Below are positions 6,087 to 9,089 of a stretch of DNA of 9,089 nt, piece by piece; the stretch's first letter is position 1, and each line of letters opens with the position of its first letter. The notes beneath the pieces are model-generated. The model saw only the letters and a program-made list of their open reading frames with translations. It made no database searches and was not told where the DNA came from. This DNA comes from GCA-2746795 sp046496595. Lineage in GTDB: Bacteria; Chloroflexota; Anaerolineae; Promineifilales; Promineifilaceae. Made by a program: the position numbers and the translations under genes. The stretch lies in contig JAWOGU010000722.1 in assembly GCA_046496595.1 (NCBI GenBank), positions 1-9,089 of the forward strand, given 5' to 3'.

Positions 6087-6602
6087 ATGTTAGATAATCA
6101 GAATAAACTTGTGTGGTCGGTTTTTGCCGACAAAGACGCAGCCGAAACGGCCGTTGATGAAATGAAAAGCTGGGACAAAGCTTCCAAGGACATCAAACTG
6201 GGCGCAATTGGCGGCGTGTACAAGAACAAGAAGGGCAATATCAAGACAAAGAAGTATGGTCGGCGTAACCTGGGCAAAGGCGCAGGCGTTGGCGCGGTGT
6301 TGGGCGTGCTCGGTGCAGCCCTGCCGGCCGTCACCCTGGTGGGTGGTTTAGTGGCCGGCACGGCCGCCGGGGCTACCATTGGCCTCTTCAACAAGAAAAG
6401 CCTGGGTCTCAGCCACGAAGACCTGAAAGAGATCAGCGACGCCATCACGGGTGACCAGGTTTTGCTGCTGGCTCTAGCCGACGACGAAGTCGAAGCGACT
6501 GGCTTGATGGACATTATGAACCGCAATGGTGGCCAAAACACGGGTTCCGAGTGGGTGACAGAAGAAGGGTTGGACGAAGCTGACGAATTCAACGCCGAAT
6601 AA
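6087..6602 (+). CDS. DUF1269-type membrane-associated protein with glycine zipper
   Basis: A complete 171-residue protein. The start at 6087 is supported by AAAGGAG (6073-6079) 7 bases upstream. Residues 8-60 form a ferredoxin-like alpha/beta segment (VWSVFADKDAAETAVDEMKS.. then ..GAIGGVYKNKKGNIKTKK). Next come a basic KYGRRN and a glycine/alanine-rich hairpin (63-100; GKGAGVGAVLGVLG.., GGLVAGTAAGATIGLF) able to cross or insert in a membrane. The end is a second alpha/beta segment (109-145) and an acidic tail. This arrangement matches DUF1269 (PF06897) and related stress-associated proteins of unknown function. Its start region faces the holin-like gene across 335 bases. A hairpin terminator follows 50 bases after the stop, so it is probably monocistronic. 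Family call is from pattern recognition; the biochemical role is unknown. Confidence 0.7.
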   Translation: MLDNQNKLVWSVFADKDAAETAVDEMKSWDKASKDIKLGAIGGVYKNKKGNIKTKKYGRRNLGKGAGVGAVLGVLGAALPAVTLVGGLVAGTAAGATIGLFNKKSLGLSHEDLKEISDAITGDQVLLLALADDEVEATGLMDIMNRNGGQNTGSEWVTEEGLDEADEFNAE

Positions 6603-6651
6603 ACTGCTGTCGAAGCAACCTACAAATTTTTGACAGGTCACGCTTAATAGC

Positions 6652-6680
6652 AAAACAGCCGTTCCGGGAACGGCCGTTTT
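6652..6680 (+). terminator. Rho-independent terminator after the DUF1269-type gene
   Basis: AAAACAGCCGTTCC (6652-6665) pairs with GGAACGGCCGTTTT (6667-6680), one mismatch in 14, with a tight CCGGG loop and a short T-run at the 3' side. It begins 50 bases after the stop at 6602. The A-run on the 5' side means it could act in both directions. The 3' arm contains the ACGGCCGT palindrome that recurs through the window (6670-6677). Confidence 0.75.
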
Positions 6681-6741
6681 GCGCTGCTCATGTTCAAAAT
6701 GGACCAATCCAGGAATATATCTGGAATTGCTCCGAGTTTGC

Positions 6742-6747
6742 TACAAT
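6742..6747 (+). promoter_or_regulatory. Candidate -10 box (TACAAT) of the sensor gene, possibly leaderless
   Basis: TACAAT differs from TATAAT at one base and ends 8 bases before the ATG at 6756, which would put the transcription start at or next to the start codon. No good Shine-Dalgarno lies before that ATG (only GGGG about 3 bases away), and no clear -35 is seen near 6719-6724. Weak call. Confidence 0.3.
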
Positions 6748-6755
6748 TGGGGATA

Positions 6756-9089
6756 ATGAAGCAAACAGCCTCGCTCGTTTTTCTGTTCCTACTTCTGCTG
6801 GCTGCCACTGTGACACTGGCGCAGGGCAGCGATACGGCCGTGCCGGACCCTGTCACCCTCACCGACGAAGCCGAGCAATACCCACTGGCCGGCCATATCG
6901 CCGTCCTCAAAGACCCGACCGGGCAGCTTACCATTGAGCAGGTTGCCAGCCCGGAGATGGTCAATCGCTTCACGCCCAGCGCCACGCCCACCCCCCAATT
7001 TGGCATCACCCGCGCCGCCATTTGGCTGCGGTTCACCCTCGACGACCGCAGCCTGAGCATCCCCGAATGGTTATTGGATATTCCATTTGTCAGCCTGGAA
7101 CACATAGACCTCTTTATCCCCCAGCCAGAGGGTGGATACCAAAAGCAGCAGGCCGGGCTGCTCATCCCCAACACTGAGCAAACTGTTCCCGAAAGCTATT
7201 ACACCTTTCAACTGCCTGCCGGATTGCAACCAGGTCAGCCCGTTTACTTGCGGGTAACCAGCAGCAATTCGATGGTCATCCCTCTGACGATCTGGTCTCA
7301 TGCCGCCTTTAATCTCCACGAACGCACGGAAAACCTGGTGTGGGGGATCTACTTCGGCATCATGTTTAGCATGGCGCTCTATAATCTCTTTCTGTTTTTG
7401 AGCCTGCGCGACCGGAATTACCTCTATCTCATTCTCTACATTTTGGCAACCTCGCTGCAAACAGCGTTTTTTGGCGGACAGATCAAAGCATTGTTGCCCG
7501 ACAATCTAGGTGAGCAATATCATTACCTGGTTCCGCTCCTGGCCACAACCAACTTGTTTTTCCTGCTGTTGTTCACAGCCAGCTTTTTGGAAATAAAGAG
7601 TTTTTCCCCGCGCCTGAACCGGCTCATAACCGGACTCATGGTTTTCATTCTTCTCACGATTCTCCTCTCTTTTGTTGTAGACCCGCATTTGAGTAAAGCG
7701 CTATTTCTACTCACTGCTTTGCCGGTCATTGGCGTGGTCGTTTTCAGTGGCCTGAAAGCCTGGCGCCGGGGGTATAAACCGGCCCGTTTCTTTTTGCTGG
7801 CGCTGCTGCTGCCACTGATTATTTCTATCGGCGACCCGCTTGGCCGCCTGGGTGTGCTGCCCTACTCAACCTTTTTTTACTTCGCGGGGCATTTTGGCAA
7901 TGCGGCGCTGGTGACGCTGCTCTCCCTGGCGCTGGCGGATCGGATCAATTACTTTCGCCAGCAGACGGAAGAGACAACCGTCAAATTGCGCCAGAGTGAA
8001 GCGCTGATCAACAAATATCTGGAGGCGCTGCCGATGGGGGTGGCGGTGTACGGCCGTGACGCCAAACCCCGCTTCATCAATCGTGCGGCGCTGTCTCTGT
8101 TCCAAATCAGCCAGTACGATCCTGAGGCCACATTGGACAGCGCCTCTGAAACTTTCCCCCTCTACCTGAGCCAGACCGATACTCCTTATCCAGCCGATAA
8201 ACGGCCCATCAGTCAGGCGCTCAAAGGGGTTGCCAACCAGTTAGATGATGTGGAATTGGAGGTGAACGGCCGTCGTATCCCGGCCGAGTTTGTCACCACC
8301 CCCATTTACGATGGCGATGGCCGGGTGCAGTACGTCATCTCCGTGTTTCGAGACATCAGCCAGCGCCGAAAACAGGAAACGGCCGTGCGCCTGGCTCAAG
8401 AGCTATACCAATCCGTCGTGGAAAAAGAAACCCTGCTGATCTGTCGCTTTGACCAGGCAGGCAACCTGACGTTCATGAACCGGGCTTACCGCAACTATTT
8501 TGCCGACAGTCAGAAAGAGTCTTTTTCTAACCTGTTTGCTATTTTCAATAAAGCAGAGCGCCAGGACGTGCAAAGCGAACTGGCCAGCATTAGCCCTGAA
8601 AACCCCGTTCAGGTCATCGAACGGCAGACACTCCCGCAAAACAGCGAGATTCGCTGGCTGCGGTGGACCTGCCAGGGCTTTTTTGATGAGAACGGCCGTT
8701 TCATCGAATACCAGGCTACCGGCGCCGACATCACCACACAAAAGCAGATCGAAGCGCAACTGGTCCGTTATCGTGAAGACCTTGAAAAACTTGTCACTGA
8801 ACGCACCCACCAGGAGCGCCGCCAGCGCGCCATCGCCGAAAGCCTGCAAATGTCGGCCACCGTCCTCAGCAGAGAATTGAACCTGAATACAGTCTTGACC
8901 CGGATTCTGGAACAACTGCCCATCGTGCTGCCATTGGATAATGCCGCCATCTACATTCAAGAGGGCAACTATCTGATTCTGTCTAACGCCACCAACTACT
9001 CTCAATACAACCTGGGCCTCAAAGTACCGTTATTCTCAAACAGATTTTCCACAACCGAGGTTTTCCTGAAAAAGACGACGATCACCCAT
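6756..9089 (+). CDS. 7TMR-DISM transmembrane sensor with two PAS domains and GAF; probable histidine kinase or cyclase, 3' truncated by window
   Basis: Open from ATG 6756 to the right edge, 778 residues without a stop. Order: signal peptide (1-23, hydrophobic core SLVFLFLLLLAATVTLA); 7TMR-DISM extracellular domain type 2 (about 35-185, with IWLRFTLDD and LEHIDLF); seven TM helices (about 193-398, opening with the family-typical GIYFGIMFSMALYNLFLFLSL segment at 197-217); a linker helix; PAS 1 (about 415-540, YLEALPMGVAVYGRD); PAS 2 (about 548-665, ending in the ADITTQKQIE motif); a coiled coil (about 666-700); and a GAF domain starting near 700 (LNLNTVLTRILEQLP.., AIYIQ). The output domain lies beyond the window; histidine kinase or GGDEF are the usual partners. 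ATG 6756 is chosen because it gives a clean signal peptide; TTG 6747 is possible. Four ACGGCCGT palindromes in the cytoplasmic part and one near the N-terminus are read in two frames (TAV and GR). Confidence 0.88.
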   Translation, partial: MKQTASLVFLFLLLLAATVTLAQGSDTAVPDPVTLTDEAEQYPLAGHIAVLKDPTGQLTIEQVASPEMVNRFTPSATPTPQFGITRAAIWLRFTLDDRSLSIPEWLLDIPFVSLEHIDLFIPQPEGGYQKQQAGLLIPNTEQTVPESYYTFQLPAGLQPGQPVYLRVTSSNSMVIPLTIWSHAAFNLHERTENLVWGIYFGIMFSMALYNLFLFLSLRDRNYLYLILYILATSLQTAFFGGQIKALLPDNLGEQYHYLVPLLATTNLFFLLLFTASFLEIKSFSPRLNRLITGLMVFILLTILLSFVVDPHLSKALFLLTALPVIGVVVFSGLKAWRRGYKPARFFLLALLLPLIISIGDPLGRLGVLPYSTFFYFAGHFGNAALVTLLSLALADRINYFRQQTEETTVKLRQSEALINKYLEALPMGVAVYGRDAKPRFINRAALSLFQISQYDPEATLDSASETFPLYLSQTDTPYPADKRPISQALKGVANQLDDVELEVNGRRIPAEFVTTPIYDGDGRVQYVISVFRDISQRRKQETAVRLAQELYQSVVEKETLLICRFDQAGNLTFMNRAYRNYFADSQKESFSNLFAIFNKAERQDVQSELASISPENPVQVIERQTLPQNSEIRWLRWTCQGFFDENGRFIEYQATGADITTQKQIEAQLVRYREDLEKLVTERTHQERRQRAIAESLQMSATVLSRELNLNTVLTRILEQLPIVLPLDNAAIYIQEGNYLILSNATNYSQYNLGLKVPLFSNRFSTTEVFLKKTTITH

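Noticed and set aside
5879..6088. 69-codon minus-strand frame between the divergent genes
   Set aside because: No Shine-Dalgarno, no family resemblance, starts inside the opposite gene's start codon and contains the inverted repeat.
6644..7174. 176-codon minus-strand frame across the terminator and the sensor N-terminus
   Set aside because: Covers a signal peptide and DISMED2-coding region on the opposite strand and reads through the terminator hairpin; a shadow.
1..9089. CRISPR array, tRNA, rRNA or integron attachment sites
   Set aside because: No regularly spaced direct repeats, cloverleaf-like sequences or rRNA signatures were recognised on either strand.

Overview
The window looks like a chromosomal segment of a free-living bacterium of roughly 55% GC, most likely a member of the Chloroflexota (Anaerolineae-like). 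That placement is an inference from the gene mix: a YfcC-type transporter with an arginine deiminase operon, a PM20D1-like M20 peptidase, and a 7TMR-DISM/PAS/GAF sensor. It is not a proven assignment. A DNA-level signature supports a specific lineage: the palindrome ACGGCCGT occurs ten times in 9 kb, on both sides of the window and in two different reading frames.

Left half (1-4936, minus strand): an arginine deiminase (ADI) pathway operon, transcribed right to left. Its order is a 12-TM-class YfcC/DcuC-family transporter (likely arginine/ornithine exchanger), arginine deiminase (arcA), ornithine carbamoyltransferase (arcB), and a membrane-anchored M20 metallopeptidase related to PM20D1/carboxypeptidase S that runs off the left edge. 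Gaps are short (23, 58 and 34 bases) and every gene has its own Shine-Dalgarno sequence. Together the genes would import arginine, deiminate it to citrulline plus ammonia, phosphorolyse citrulline to ornithine plus carbamoyl phosphate, and export ornithine. The ATP-yielding carbamate kinase is not in the window. The peptidase may feed arginine into the pathway.

Middle (4937-5382): a non-coding stretch that holds a clear mobile element directly upstream of the transporter. A MITE-like element (4950-5223) has 26-bp terminal inverted repeats beginning GTAA and is flanked by a perfect 8-bp direct repeat, GATTCCTT. This combination is diagnostic of the IS66 family. Its left terminal repeat is split by a 78-bp hairpin-rich second repeat (4958-5035). 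One copy of the target duplication supplies the transporter's ribosome binding site, so the insertion landed in the leader of the ADI operon.

Right half (5383-9089): a small four-helix membrane protein of the YvlD / phage-holin-4 family (minus) is divergent from a glycine-zipper DUF1269-type protein (plus). The 335-bp spacer between them contains a 12-bp perfect inverted repeat. The DUF1269-type gene ends in a strong hairpin terminator. After it comes a large plus-strand sensor protein with a signal peptide, 7TMR-DISM extracellular domain, seven TM helices, two PAS domains, a coiled coil and the start of a GAF domain. It is cut by the right edge.
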